Source of the DNA: Corylus avellana | Taxonomy: Eukaryota > Streptophyta > Magnoliopsida > Fagales > Betulaceae | DNA length: 64,000 bases | Direction of reading: 5' to 3' | NCBI RefSeq assembly: GCF_901000735.1 | Contig: NC_081547.1 | Span: 7,130,001 to 7,194,000, forward strand | Part shown: positions 12,996-25,535 of the stretch, in pieces | Layout of the letters: every line of letters begins with the position of its first letter | Numbering within the stretch: the stretch's first letter is position 1 | Made by a program: the position numbers and the translations under genes | Notes under the pieces: generated by a model | The model's database searches: none | Seen by the model: the letters and a program-made list of their open reading frames with translations, nothing else | What the model was told of the DNA's origin: nothing

Positions 12996-13440
12996 TGCAC
13001 GTTTAAGATCTCCGCCCCGTCCATATTCTCTCTCCGCCCTCTTCCAAACCATATTTCTAGCGCTGACCAACGACAATCCGAGGTATGGTTCCACTGTTTT
13101 TCACTTTACCGTTGCAATAAAAGCTTTGGGTCTTTTTATTAGTTAGCATATTTGTGCTTTACCCAGATCACCTTCATGAGGTTTATGTGCCTACTCTTAT
13201 TCATATAATCATATTGGAATATTGTCATATGTTGCACTGGGAACTGGGAATCGTGATTGATCTTAACTTCTTAAGGCTTAGTTTTTACACTCCTTTTTAT
13301 CTAGTCGCATCATGCGTAAGAGATTTAAGCACATAAACATCGTGGATTGTTTTGTAGAAAAAAGTCAATGCCAATTGTATCACGTTCTTAGATTTGTTGT
13401 GTGCTGAATTCAATCACTTGGGTATTAAGGGTTCGATTAG

Positions 13441-13467
13441 ATGTTGATGTTGATGTTGATGTTGATT
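13441..13467 (+). repeat. GTTGAT hexanucleotide repeat in PPA-A leader intron
   Basis: About four GTTGAT-like units; the matching place in PPA-B (30397-30417) has fewer, so the repeat changed length after duplication. Confidence 0.8.
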
Positions 13468-13831
13468 ATGGCTGTTACCCTGCATCAACTCGTCTGATAT
13501 GTTTGACGCATACACTTTCACTCTCTCTCTCTCTCTTTTTATACGCTATCTTTCATCTGGGTATTTCAGACCTTGCCTTCCCTTACTCCTAGACATCTTT
13601 TTCTTTGTGTGTGTGTTTATAAATTACGTAAGCATCTAATGGGTCCTCAACTCTCCATCATTTGAGAAAGACCTCATTGAGATGTGTATGTAGTTGGCTA
13701 TTCAATATAAGATTACAAAATGAATTCTGGCATTTGCTATCTCTTGAAACTGATATGGATTTGAATTGACAAACAGAGTCTCTTATTTTATAAAGATTGT
13801 CATGTGATACTTTTTATGTATCTTGTTAGAG

Positions 13832-14374
13832 ATGAGTAACGAAGCAGATGGAAAAAAAGTTGAAGAAACTCATACTCAACGTCAAGTTCCCCGGTTGAAT
13901 GAGAGGATCCTTTCATCTTTGTCAAGGAGATCAGTTGCTGCACATCCGTGGCACGATCTTGAGATTGGTACCTATAAACACGCCATGTTTAGTGTTCATA
14001 TAAACTTAAACTTAAACTTAAAGTACTGATTCTGTTGCAAATAATCTTGTCTGCAGGACCTGGAGCACCCAATATCTTCAACTGTGTATGTTTTGAACTC
14101 AACTTTATCATGCGAAACAGAATACTTATCTTTAGAGCTAAAATTGAAAGGAATATACACATTGAGCCCATGGTTTTCAACAACCTAATTTTTCTGCTGT
14201 ATTTGTACTAAATAGATAAAACAACCACATCTTCCCTCTTTTTTCGTCTTTTTCTTTTTTATGAGGAAAGAGAAATATAGTAGAAGATATGAACTTGTAC
14301 TTTTTTTTGTGGGGGACATACAATAGAATATATCAAGCACCATCTTACCAATCTTACCAAATATATATATATAT

Positions 14375-14406
<32 letters not shown>

Positions 14407-16309
14407 TGAAGCCCAACTAGCATGCAAATTTTTGTTCTTTGCCGAGTCTCCAACTCTGTCCCAGGTTGCAAATATAACTTCTCCAATTAGAATTATCAAA
14501 GTAGACTCTCTGTCTTTATGATTTTTCTCATACAATCTTGCATTCCTTTTTATCACATTGTACAAACCAGCGGTGCAGGTTAATTTGTGGCCACCAACCC
14601 TAACCTTTTCCTGTCAAATTATTCTTTACTTTAATTGGACTCCATATGGCAGCGGCCAACTTTTTTCAGCCTCTCTCAAATTTCCAGCAGTTTTCTCTTT
14701 CCCAGCAACAATGTTCAACTTCCAAGTGGAATTATATTTCTTCAAGAAAAATTTCAGAAGTATCTGTTTGTTGAATTGCTTATTGGAATGGTACAGGTGG
14801 TTGAGATTACAAAGGGAAGTAAGGTCAAATATGAACTTGACAAGAAAACAGGACTGATTAAGGTACGAACCACAAGCACTCTGAAAATGAAGCTTTAAGT
14901 GCCAGTGCAAAGCATGTTCTTTCTGAAGAATACTTTAACTAGAAAAGGTTCACATTCTCTTCAAAATGTTTCAAGTCCAATCCAGTCTAATTACCCACAA
15001 TTGTAGACAGTATACACCCTATGACACGCAACCACCATTTAATGGGGTGCGGTTCAGCTGGATGAGGACTATAAAATTTTTGGAAGGTTTCTTGAGTTGT
15101 ACTTTGGAAGAGTCTTGGTCCTTCCAATTTGTTACCTTGTGCTTTGCTTAGATTTTTACCATCATGATTGTTCTTACTGTCGGAATAAATTGCTCAGGTT
15201 GATCGGATTTTGTATTCATCTGTGGTCTACCCTCATAACTATGGTTTCATCCCTCGTACATTGTGTGAAGACAACGATCCACTTGATGTTTTAATTCTCA
15301 TGCAGGTAATTTGTTATTATTTAATATTCATTAATTCAGTAAAAAATCTTGTTTATCAATTCTGTTGAGTCCTGATGAACATAATGACAAAGTGACATGT
15401 TTCTTGGATCATTCTCATATCATTATTTCTTTACAACTTTGTCATTGAGTCTACAAAATTCATTCTGCAATGCTTCGTACTACTAACTATACTATTGACA
15501 GAGATTCGTTAATATAAGGGGTAAATTCCTATAATTTTTTACTGTTCGCATGTTTGAGCTTCATAAATCCTAAACTAAGCCAGTGACTTGAATAGGAGCC
15601 CGTCCTTCCGGGTTGCTTTCTCCGAGCGAGGGCCATAGGACTTATGCCTATGATTGACCAGGTACTCTTTTATAGCGCTAAAGCAAATATAACATTTGTC
15701 ACTTCTTTTTATTAGTTTGCTAATGACTACTTTGTACTTCCAATTATAGGGCGAAAAAGATGATAAGATCATTGCAGTGTGCGCTGATGATCCAGAGTAT
15801 AAGCACTATACTGACATCAAAGAGCTCGCTCCTCATCGTCTTTCTGAGATCCGCCGCTTCTTTGAAGACTGTATCGTTTTTAAACCTTTACATCTGAAAT
15901 TCATTGCCCAAATTTAGATTCTTTAGTTTATTTGAGGTTTATTTATAATTAGAGAGGTTTCTTGACATATTTTACAGACAAGAAGAATGAGAACAAAGAG
16001 GTTGCAGTCAACGACTTTTTACCTTCAACAAGTGCTGTTGAAGCCATCCAGTACTCGATGTAAGCCTATCCCAGACAACCATAATTTTTTTTAGCTCAGG
16101 TCTAATTTTAGAGATCTCTAGGACAGGAATTTTCAGTAAAGAACTGGACATTAGTATCCTAAACAAATCATATAAGCATGTCTGTCAGTTTTCTCCTCCA
16201 CATAATATTGTTGCTACAAAAGTTTTTCATGAGTTCACCAACTGAAGTTTGTATTTTAAATTGCAGGGACCTTTATGCTGAGTACATTCTGCACACATTG
16301 AGGCGATAG
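13832..16309 (+). CDS. PPA: Soluble inorganic pyrophosphatase, copy A
   Basis: Family I soluble pyrophosphatase, hydrolysing PPi to two phosphates in the cytosol with Mg2+. Eight coding exons, 13832-13967, 14057-14085, 14797-14862, 15198-15305, 15596-15661, 15750-15870, 15978-16059 and 16267-16309, give 216 aa, the usual plant length. A leader exon ends at 13082, so the 5'UTR is probably spliced. The active-site signature DNDPLDV (Asp102, Asp104, Asp107) is intact, as are [14 protein letters not shown], the [15 protein letters not shown] stretch, [10 protein letters not shown] and YTDIKEL. The ATG at 13832 sits just after the acceptor and matches the other copy. A GT microsatellite lies in the intron after the 29-base exon, and a GTTGAT repeat in the leader intron. 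It is the left member of a tandem pair. A LINE sits 420 bp past the stop codon. Confidence 0.96.
14361..14406 (+). repeat. (AT)n(GT)n compound microsatellite, PPA-A intron
   Basis: AT units followed by about 13 GT units. PPA-B has the matching tract at 31301-31336 with a shorter AT part and a longer GT part. Confidence 0.9.
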
Positions 16310-16716
16310 GCACAGTGCTGTATTCCATTGACTAGAATAAGTCCTTTTTTCAGTTATCTGAAGATGTTATGAGAAACTCCTTTTTTCACTTATCATAATT
16401 TGGATATTTTTATTCTTTTTTATTTGATGAACCTAGTTGGGGAGGAATGATATGGGAATATTTGCATGATATGCTTAAATTGGAATTGCAACTTATTCAG
16501 AATCCTAGATTCTTGTTAATAATTGTTTGAATTCACGGCTTTAACAACATGATCATGACAAGAATTTGATTTCTCCTGCCTGGATCTTCTTTCATATATT
16601 ACTAAATTGATTTTCGTGTGGAAATAATTTCGTAATAGAGGAAACTTAGGATAAAATTTTTCATATATAGTACTTTTCATTATTCAATCAAAATCGGTGC
16701 AGATAAACTCCTTACT
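16310..16716 (+). other. PPA-A 3' flank
   Basis: Downstream sequence of PPA-A, closely matched by 33268-33664 after PPA-B. No separate gene. It ends at the LINE target site. Confidence 0.8.
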
Positions 16717-16731
16717 GATATTAAAGTCTAC
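16717..16731. repeat. LINE target-site duplication, left copy
   Basis: GATATTAAAGTCTAC; matches 22721-22735 at 14 of 15 positions. Confidence 0.9.
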
Positions 16732-16833
16732 GCTAAAAACTTCTTCTCTCGCTCTCTCCCTCTGAAAGAGCTCTCTCTAGAAGCCCTTCTTCCTCCCTGA
16801 GACTTTGTCTCCTCCTCTCTATCGTTTCTCCCT

Positions 16834-18300
16834 CATGGAACTTGAAGCTCTCATTGCGTAGACAGCCGCCCTCTCTTGGGAAGATCCCACATCCCAAATA
16901 GAAACCCTCTCTCCTAATACAACCTAGATGAAATCTTACCTTTAGTAGGGCATATCATGTCCCAAAAAACCCACAATAACCACTCCGTGAATGCTGCCCT
17001 CCACAGAGCTTGGGATTTTACCTGTCCCTTCTCTTTTCCAGCTCTTGGCCTAAACAAGTTTTTGTTCAAGTTCAGAAAACAGGAACATATTGTCAGGATT
17101 AATAGGCAAGTCACGTGGAATGTGAAGGGATCCCTTCTCACTCTTCAACATTGGTCTCCTCATGCAGTGTTGGGAGAGTTGACGAATAAAAATTTCCCTT
17201 TCTGGATTCAGGTGCATGGTTTGCCTCTGGTTAACATGTCTCTTAAAAATGCCATAGCTATTGGGAAGGGCTTGGGCAATCTCATCAAGTCAAGATATCA
17301 GTGGTAAAAACCTGACCTTCAGGAGCTATCTTAGGCTGCTGGTCAAGATAGATGTTTTTGCGCCTCTGAACCCTAGGTTTCTTCTACGTAGAGGAAATGG
17401 TGAGCCCACCTGGATATCCCTGAAGTATGAGAGGTTGGATATTTACTGTGTCAAATGTGGAAGAATTGGACACAAAGATCAAAACTGTCGTGCCACTCTA
17501 GAAGAAAGCCTCCCTAATAAGTACTCCATCTCTCTTAAAGTCAATATCTTCTCTAACTTCTCTAATCTGCTTCCCTTGCCTCCCAACACTTGGGGCTGCT
17601 CGGACGGAGAACCAGCTGTAGTGCAACCATCCACAGCCCATAACCTAGGTGCTGAGTCATCTCAGGCAAATTGTCATATTCCCAATCCTCACAACCCTGT
17701 CAAACTCACCCACCTAACCCCTTCCCTTAATCCCATCAAAAGTCTAACCGTGCAACCCACTAAACCCTCCACCATACTTCTTACTCAAAAAAGTAATCAT
17801 TGTCCACCCCTCACCTCATTAAATATTGATTATGGAAAGCCACCTACTGCCGCTAGAAGTGACCTTGCCTCTTTAAATGAACCCTCTCTTGTCAATCACC
17901 CGCTCTTGTAAATCCCTACTAAAGCAAACAGCCCTACCCGTGACTCTCCAACCAGTTTAGCTTCTGGTTCCATCTCCATTGAACTCCAACTTTTCCATCT
18001 TGGGCCTAACGAAACAGCAGCAGAAAAAGCCCAAAACAATTCCCATTTTGTCCATCCCAAAAACCCTTCTCCCTCTCCAAAAAGCCCAACAACCCCCACG
18101 TCATCAACTACTTTTCCAAACATATCATACCCCCACCCCCCCGGCGGCAAAATCTCTTTCAAAAAATCAGCTGAAAACAGGTCCTCCCCTTACCCCTCTC
18201 GACACCTCAAACCAAAAAGACCCTTCCTTACTAATCAAGAACTCCCAAACACTAACCCCACCTCTCTAACTGCTCCCCTCACCAGAAAAAGAAAGTGTAT
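16834..18300 (+). pseudogene. LINE ORF1 (gag-like, CCHC zinc knuckle), broken
   Basis: Likely begins with ATG at 16834 (MELEALIA), immediately followed by TAG. Later segments show the plant LINE ORF1 (DUF4283-like) features FTCPFSF..ALGLNKFLFKF, WNVKGSLLTLQHWSP, FPFWIQVHGLP and a zinc knuckle CVKCGRIGHKDQNC near 17450-17490. A Pro/Ser/Thr-rich tail follows. At least three in-frame stops or shifts (16858, about 16924-16948, about 17305) destroy it. It would have bound the LINE RNA. Confidence 0.85.
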
Positions 18301-18546
18301 CACTGGAACCATTGCCCCTCTTAAAAAAGGTCCTGATAACTCTCACCATGAAGTGTTGTTATCTGATGAAGTGGACACAACATATCAAATGGACATCACT
18401 GTCACCCCCTCCAGCCAAGCCATTCCTCCTCATCTTCGCCCAATTTTCCAAGCAACCCGCAAAAACAAGCATGCGGTTTCTTCTTCACCTCCTACCCTCA
18501 GCAACTTCTTTTTTTCAGGGAACAATTGTTTGTCCCCAAAGAGCAT

Positions 18547-21500
18547 ATGAAGATCCTCTCTTGGAACTGCAGAGGGCTTTCTAAGCCAACTGCAGTTTGT
18601 TCTCTGCGCATGCTTATCCGTGAAAACAATCCTGACATTCTCTTCCTCTTTGAAACAAAATTCCCCCCTCCCCCCCAACTTTCTTGTCTCAACTTCTCTC
18701 AACCTTCTTGGTTTCTTCTTAATGTCTCAAGTTGCCCTTGTTGGTTCTAGTGGTGGCCTTGTGCTTGCATGGCGCCCTGGAGTTGATTTAGAATGTTTCA
18801 TCACAAACAAGAATAACATCTCTGCCTGGTGTTATTTTGATCCTCCTCATTCCCCTTGGATCCTTTCTTGTATATATGGCCCTCCTGGTAAGAAAGACAA
18901 ACCAGCTTTTTGGTACTCCTTCACCTCTGTTGGTGAAGGTTTTGTTAGTCATTGGCTTTGTATTGGTGACCTCAATTTTGTTCTTGATCAATCGGAGAAA
19001 CAAGGAGGAAGGACAGTAGCTAGCTCCTCTCATTGTCCCTTCAAACAGTTTATTGATCAATTTGGCCTTGTTGACCTTGGATTTGCTGGAAATCCCTTCA
19101 CTTGGTGTAACAATAGGCAAGGTAATGCCTCTATCAAAGAAAGGCTAGATAGAGGTTTAGCATCCCTCAGCTGGATTCACCTTCACGCTGAATATTCATT
19201 TATTCATCTCCCTGCATCAAACTCTGACCATCATCCCATCTCTCTCAATACTGCCTACCATTCTACCCTGCTGCCTAGACCATTCAGATTTGAAGAATTT
19301 TGGACAAGAGATCCCTCGTGTGGTTTTGTTATCAATGCAGCTTGGAATCAGCCTGTTTCTGGTTCTCCTAGCTTCTACCTGAGCAAGAAATTGACTCACA
19401 TTAAAGCCTCTCTCAAAAGATGGAACTCTCTCCACTTTGGAAACATCCAGTCCAAGATTAAAGCCACAAAGGCTAAGATTGACAGGTCCAACAGCTTTCC
19501 CTAAGCCCTAGCTCTTTCTCATAGAAGCTAACCTAAAGATTGATCTTGATGAACTTCTCATCAAAGAGGAGATTCTCTGGAAATCAAAGTCCAGAGAAAT
19601 TTGGCTCACCTGCACTGACCTTAACACTAAATTCTTCCACACTTCCACTATCATCAGAAGAAGATCCAATGCAGTAAATTTCCTTAAAACCAGCAATGGT
19701 GGCTGGGTTTTTGATAGAGCAGAAATTGGAGGAAATTTTGTTTCCCATTTCTCCAACTTGTTCTCCTCCTCCTCTCCCCCTATTGAAAAAGATCTTTTGG
19801 ACCTTTTCAGTCCTACCATATCTGAAGATGACAATCTGCTCTATCCCCTCAGAAGCAGAGGTGATTCAAGCCTTCTCTAGTCTTAGCTCTACTAAAGCCC
19901 CTCGTCCAGATGGTTTCACAGCCCTCTTTTACAAGAAATACTGGCCTACTGTTATAAGAGAGGTGCTGGATTGTGTTTGGAACTTCTTCCACAACAAGCA
20001 GCTGATCAAAGAGCAGAACCATACCTACATTACTCTGGTGCCTAAGCAAAATGGTTCTCACACAGTGAATCAATTCAGGCCCATAAGCCTCTGTAACATT
20101 GTTTACAAGATTATCTCCAAAATCCTAGCAAATCGGCTAAAGTGTTTGCTCCCCAAGATTATCTCCCCTCTCCAATCAGCCTTTGTTCCTGGCAGAAACA
20201 TTCAAGACAACTCCATCTTAGCTCATGAGCTCCTGCATTCTTTCAAAAATAAGAAAGGGAAAGGTGGTTTTATGTTCCTAAAAATGGATATGGAAAAGGC
20301 TTTTGATAAAATGGAATGGTCCTTGATTCTGGCAGTCATGAAGAAGTTGGGATTCTATGCTACTTGGATTAGTTGGATTAAAACCTACGTCTCCTCCTCC
20401 TCTTTCTCCATTCTTATTAATGGAAACCCCTTTGGCAAGTTTTATCCTGAAAGAGGGTTGAGACAAGGTGATCTCCTTTCCCCTTTCCTTTTCATTTTGG
20501 GCTCAGAAGTTTTGTCAAGATTATTGTTTAGAGAAGAAAGCCTTGGCAACATAAGAGGCATGAAGATTGCCAGAAGATCTCCTGCCATCCATCATCTGTT
20601 GTTTGCAGATGATCTGGTTATTTTTGGAAAGGCTACCTTAATTGAAGCAAATAGTATCAAATCTTGTTTAGACAAATACTGTTCTTGGTCTGGTCAATCC
20701 ATCAACTCTTGCAAATCCTCAATCAGATTCAACAAAAATACCAATACCCCCACCTCCTCCTCCATCCTAAATATCCTTCCCTACAATTCTAACCTTTCCT
20801 GCTCCATTTATCTTGGGCTCCATATTCTTATTGGTAGATCCAAACGTGCAGCCTGCCAAAGCATCTTAGACAAGATCATAACAAAATTGAAGGTTGGAGA
20901 GCCAAGACCCTTTCCCAAGCTGGTAGGTTGGTGCTCATTAAAGTAATAGCTGCAGCTATCCCCTTATATGCTATGAGCACTTTTTTGTTGCCTACTAGCA
21001 TTTGTAAAAAGCTGGATCAAATGTTTAAGAATTTCTGGTAGGGTTTCCCTCCAACAAAAGCTAGAAATCTTTCCCTTAAATCTTGGGACTCTCTCTGTGT
21101 GCTAAAAGATGCTGGAGGTTTAGGGTTTAGGAAAATGAAAGATGTTAATCTAGCTCTCATTTCTAAGCTAGGTTGGAAGCTCCAAACCAACTCAAACTCC
21201 ATGTGGGTGAATCAACTCAAAGGTAAGTATCTTCTTTTTGGTTCTTTTCTCTCCCCCCTTCCCATTCTTCCCCCTCTTGGCTATGGCAAGGCATCCTCTC
21301 TTCTCAACCTATCATTTCCAAAGGAGCCTGCCATAGAGTTCATTCTCTGTCCAGCTTTTCTATTTGGAATTCCCCATGGATCGTTTCTATTTCTTCCTTC
21401 TGCCCCTCCTCTCTCTCTCCAGTTTCTTTTTCCTCCTCTCCTCTTCTAGTCTTAGACCTCTTCAATCCAAATGCCACCTGGAATACCTCTATTCTTCTAT

Positions 21501-22550
21501 CTCTTTTTGACATCCATAGCGTTAGGGAAATCCTAAAAATCTCCATCAGCCCTTCTCCTTGTCCTTATTTTTTCTAGCCTCTTTCTTCATTTGGTAAATT
21601 TTCCATAAAATCGGCTTACAGATTGATAAGCAGCCCTAGAGTTTCCTCTTTTCCCTCCCCTCTTAGCTCTATCTCCTAGAAACTTCTGTGGAATCTCAAG
21701 CTGAATGCCAGACTCAAACTGTTTCTGTGGAAAATTGCCTGGGATATAATCCCCTCTAAGACCAGACTTAAATCTATTTTCCCAAATCCCTCTACAGTTT
21801 CCCTCTGCCTCCTTTGCAAATCAGAAGAAGACTCTCTTCCCCATTTGTTCTTCAGATGTTGGTTTGCTCGAATAGCCTGGAGAAATTCCTTCTGGCCTTT
21901 GGACTCTATGGCCTGGTCCTCTATGAGCCTCTCTAGTTGGATTAAGGGTATCATCAATCCCCATATTACGTTTGGCATTCCAAATTCTGAGGTTCACCTT
22001 TTCCAAATTTACGCTGCTGTCTTTTGTGATCTGTTATGGTTTAGTAGGAATAAAGCTCATCATGAAGGTGTCATTCCAGACATTGCCACTTTAGCTTCTT
22101 CCATCAAAAAGGCCGCTTTATCTCATGCTGCAGCTTGGAAATCCTCTTCTCCTAGAGGAATTGAAGTCTAGTCCCCTCCTCAGGAAGGTTATCACAAGAT
22201 CAACTTTGATACAGCCATTAAAGAGCATTTTTCAGCTCAAGCAGCCGTTTGCAGAGACCACAAAGGAAAAATTATCAAAGCTATCTCCCTGATCAGCCCT
22301 TCTTGCACTCCTAACTTTGGGGAAGCCCTGGCAGCTCTGTTGGCTGCCTCTTTAGCAATGTCTTTGAAGCTCAAAAATTTCGCCATCGAAGGAGACTCCC
22401 TCATTGTCATTACTGCTCTTCAACATCCATCAATCATTCAAGACTGGCACATAGAAAAGGTTATAGTAGATACATTAGCTCTTCTTCCTCCTTCTCCTAA
22501 GTGGGAGGCAAAGAAGATTAACAGAAGTGCTAACTTCTGAGCCCATCATG
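18547..22550 (+). pseudogene. LINE ORF2: endonuclease, reverse transcriptase, RNase H, broken
   Basis: Starts MKILSWNCRGL at 18547, the typical apurinic endonuclease opening. A frameshift near 18640-18720 moves to a second frame carrying IYGPPGKKDK, IGDLNFVLD, FTWCNNRQG and SNSDHHPI. A stop at about 19502 precedes the reverse transcriptase (19696-20946) with FRPISLCNIVYKIISK, FVPGRNIQDN, DMEKAFDKMEW, LRQGDLLSPFLF and the FADDL catalytic box. Past further stops come a zinc-knuckle-like SVSLCLLCKSEEDSLPHLFF region (about 21795-21855) and an RNase H remnant (KINFD, FGEALAAL, IEGDS; about 22195-22410). Most stops are TAG, where Trp or Gln is expected. Confidence 0.92.
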
Positions 22551-22720
22551 TGGCTTATTGGGCCGCGGCAAGAGTTCACTCGGGCTGCATTCCCACTTTT
22601 CCCCTTTCTACTCTTCCTCCTGTTATTTGTAGTGGTGTAGCACCACCTTCTGTTTTCTTTCCCCCTTGAGGGTTGTATGCTCTCTTGTTCTAATGCAAAG
22701 TTTGGTAAAAAAAAAAAAAA

Positions 22721-22735
22721 GATATTGAAGTCTAC
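22721..22735. repeat. LINE target-site duplication, right copy
   Basis: GATATTGAAGTCTAC directly after the poly-A tail. Confidence 0.9.
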
Positions 22736-23060
22736 TACACTAGATACTAAAAGCTGCAATAAAGACCTACTACTATATTACTGAACCGTAGTGCTACATA
22801 TTAATTAAAAGAATGACTCTTAAGTTCTATTCCTTTTTTATTAAAAATTATCAAAATAATTAATGAAGAAAAATGCTATGTACTTTTCCAATTCCCAAGA
22901 GAGCCACTTTGCTTGGGTCGAAAAGGCACTTGCTCTTGACCCACAAGGGATAATGTTCCTAACAGTCAAGAGCCCTTTAGTAATGTCCACCCCCATAGAG
23001 AGTGGTCATACTCGTATTGGCCATATTGCATGTGTTGATGTGTATATATAAGGAGCAATG
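22736..23060. repeat. Right part of the PPA-A duplicated segment
   Basis: Sequence after the LINE resumes homology with the PPA-B 3' flank (about 33665-34000), including ATCAAAATAATTAAT and GACCCACAAGGGATAATGTT. This shows that the duplicated unit originally ran across the LINE site. Confidence 0.85.
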
Positions 23061-23961
23061 ATACGTATTAATGGTATAATCCTTTTATCCCCTCAAAGTT
23101 GATGTAACTTTTAAAATTAGTGTTACTTCATTTACCCCCCTAAAATGACTTGCATTTTGCAAACACCCCTCAAATGTTTAAAATCTCTCACTTTGGTACA
23201 AGGCCGGCTCAATGTATTTGGGGGCCTTAGGCGAAATTTTGAAGTTGGACATTATTTTTTTTAATATTTAAATATTAATTAAATAATATTTATTTTAATA
23301 ATTTTATTATATTTTTATAATATTATTATTATTTTCATTCTCATTGTTGTTTCATAACTTTTAAGATTAACTTTTAACTAGTTGCCCAAAAAAATTGATG
23401 TGGCATATTTATTTTTTTGGATTAATTGGTCTTATTTTACAATGTGCTTATTATATTGAGGCCTTATTTTAGAAGCCTTAAATTTTTATGGGAAAAAATT
23501 TTGGGCCTTATTTAAAAAAAAAAAAAAAAAATTAGGCCTTAAGTTAAAATAAAATTAAAAATTTATTTAGGCCTTATTAAGATTTTTTTTGGGCCTTATT
23601 AAAAAAAATTTTGGGCCTTACCAATTAGAGACCTAGGCGTAGCCTGATTAGCCTAGCCATTGGTAGCACTTTGCTAATTGTATCCGAGCTTTCACGTTTA
23701 AGTTTGATTCACCCATTCAGGTTAGAGTTTCACATGAAATCCTAGCAGTGTCCTCTAAGTGTCTTTGCGCGTATGCTTAAATTTTGTTGATATCCTACTT
23801 ATACCCTGCTCATTTAAAAAGAACACATTGGCTTTGTAATAAAGTGGAGATTATTGCTTTAAAACCAAAACCAACAAGATTATTTCAAATTGAGGCTTCT
23901 TCTTCATCAACCATTTCATGCTTCTTCATATCAACCATTTCATACCCATTTTATACCCACA
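23061..23961. other. AT-rich spacer between PPA copies
   Basis: AT-rich with repeated GGCCTTA-containing phrases at 23460-23640 (GGGCCTTATT recurs several times), resembling a low-complexity expansion. No gene visible. Confidence 0.5.
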
Positions 23962-24278
23962 ATGGAGCAATCAGATAGTGAAGTCAGCAAGGCAGGTGCA
24001 AAAACCAACAATCTAATGTGCAGATGTGGAATGAGATCACGCGACCTAATTTTGGTAGAAGGTTTTATACATGTAAAAATTAAGTGGTAAGATTTTTGTT
24101 TTTTTTAGGTATTTGTTAAAGCGTGGGTAATGGTCTTTGTTTTTCTCTGAGCCACGTAGATCAAAAAAAAAAAAAAATTCTTTTTTTGGTGTTGCTGAGC
24201 TATTTTATCTAAGCTGGGTAGATCCCTTTTTTTTTTTTTTTTGGTGTTCTTTGGGATATTTTATCTAAGATATTAGTC

Positions 24279-24314
<36 letters not shown>

Positions 24315-24698
24315 GGTATTGCTAGGCTATTTTATCTGAGCTTGGTAGATCCCAATTTTTTTTGTTTATTGGTTTGCTAGGTTGCTGGGTATTTTCTCTT
24401 AAATTTTTTTGGATGAGGTATTTTCTCGCAAATTGTTTTGGGTGGGATATTTCATTGTTGTTGCTGGTTAAATCTAAATTAATTCACGATTCGTCGGGGA
24501 TTGCTCACTATGGGGCATCCCCATTTGTTATTTATGTTGATGTGAATATGCAGAATGTAGACAACCGTGGATATGGCTTTTTCAAATTGGTGGATCTGGA
24601 TATTTGTCAGCATGGTAAGCTAGTGGTATCAAAGTTGTTTGAGTGGCACGAGAGTTTGACGTCTGAACGTGTACAGATTAAAACAACAATCTAAAATG
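23962..24698 (+). pseudogene. GRF-type zinc-finger protein remnant
   Basis: The first exon (MEQSDSEVSKAG.., 23962) carries MCRCG. After a frame change it reads FGRRFYTC at about 24053-24077, the GRF zinc-finger signature. A second block (about 24551-24694) reads DNRGYGFFKLVD, DICQHGK and a coiled tail, which is the usual continuation of plant GRF proteins. Splicing between the blocks does not restore a frame, and an extra A disrupts the run after FYTC. Such small GRF genes are often linked to MULE or other transposons; a decayed MULE lies 2 kb away on the other strand. Function unknown. Confidence 0.6.
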
Positions 24699-25106
24699 AA
24701 ATTTTGAAATGCAAGATTGAACTGGCTGAATATAAGTCTAAAATAGAGGTTGAATCTGTTAATTTTGAAATGCAAATACAAATGCTGAAGAACAGGTTTC
24801 ATGCAAAGGAGATGAAGTACCGGTTTGCCTTAGCATGCTCATTGCTTCTTCTTGATGTATTGATGTTTTATCTCATGTCTAATTGATATTCCTCAAGGCT
24901 AATGTTGCCCTGAGCATATAGTGAAATGTGTAATGAAAACTCTTGTAATGTATTTTGTGATATTATGGTGTTGCTCACTATTTTGTGTAAGACTTGTAAC
25001 TTATCTTCTTGTAATTTATTCCACATTTGTCTTTTTCTAATTCACATGGGTTAGAATGAGCTACATGAACACCAATCAAAATAACCATAATGCATGTGAT
25101 TCTTAT

Positions 25107-25535
25107 AAAATAACCATCATAATCCAAATGATCATTCACATTTACCATAAAAATACCATTCACAACTACTAACTAAAAAAACACGATCATAATCCAAATA
25201 ATCATTCACTCACATTTACCTAAACAATATCATTCACAATTATCATCCCAAAAAAAAAAAAAAACTATCATAATCCAAATAACCATTCACTCACATTTAC
25301 CTAAACAATACCATTCACAATTACCATAAAAAAATATAAAATAATAATAAAATTAAAAATTAAAATAAAAAACCATCATAAACCAAATAACCATTCACTC
25401 ACATTTACCTAAACAATACCATTCACAATTACCATAAAAATAAATAAATAAAAATCAATCACAATAACCCTTCATTCACATTTACAATAAAAATACATCC
25501 ACAATTACCATCCAAAAAACCATCACAATTTCCAC
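25107..25535. repeat. Minisatellite, 75-110-bp units (about 5 copies)
   Basis: Units begin ATCATAATCCAAATAA and run CATTCACTCACATTTACCT, AAACAATACCATTCACAA, TTACCAT, then a variable A-rich linker. Starts are near 25114, 25190, 25266, 25374 and a weaker one near 25457. Length differences lie mainly in the A-rich linkers. Confidence 0.85.

Larger units (their letters stand above)
16732..22720 (+). mobile_element. Near full-length L1-type LINE retrotransposon, inactive
   Basis: A 5989-bp non-LTR element flanked by a 15-bp target-site duplication: GATATTAAAGTCTAC at 16717-16731 and GATATTGAAGTCTAC at 22721-22735, one mismatch. It ends in a poly-A run (22707-22720). In order it encodes a gag-like ORF1 with a CCHC knuckle, an endonuclease, a reverse transcriptase and an RNase H domain. 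All are interrupted by stops and frameshifts. It inserted in the 3' flank of PPA-A; the PPA-B flank keeps the uninterrupted site. Confidence 0.95.

Noticed and set aside
14361..14406. Z-DNA-type regulatory element from the GT tract
   Set aside because: A plain microsatellite differing in length between copies; no further support.
14626..14910. Minus-strand frame conserved in both PPA copies (also 31545-31841)
   Set aside because: Conservation is due to recent duplication of intron and exon sequence; it spans a PPA exon antisense and has no known domain.
25085..25535. CRISPR array
   Set aside because: Repeats are long, imperfect and separated by A-rich joints in a plant genome; it is a minisatellite.
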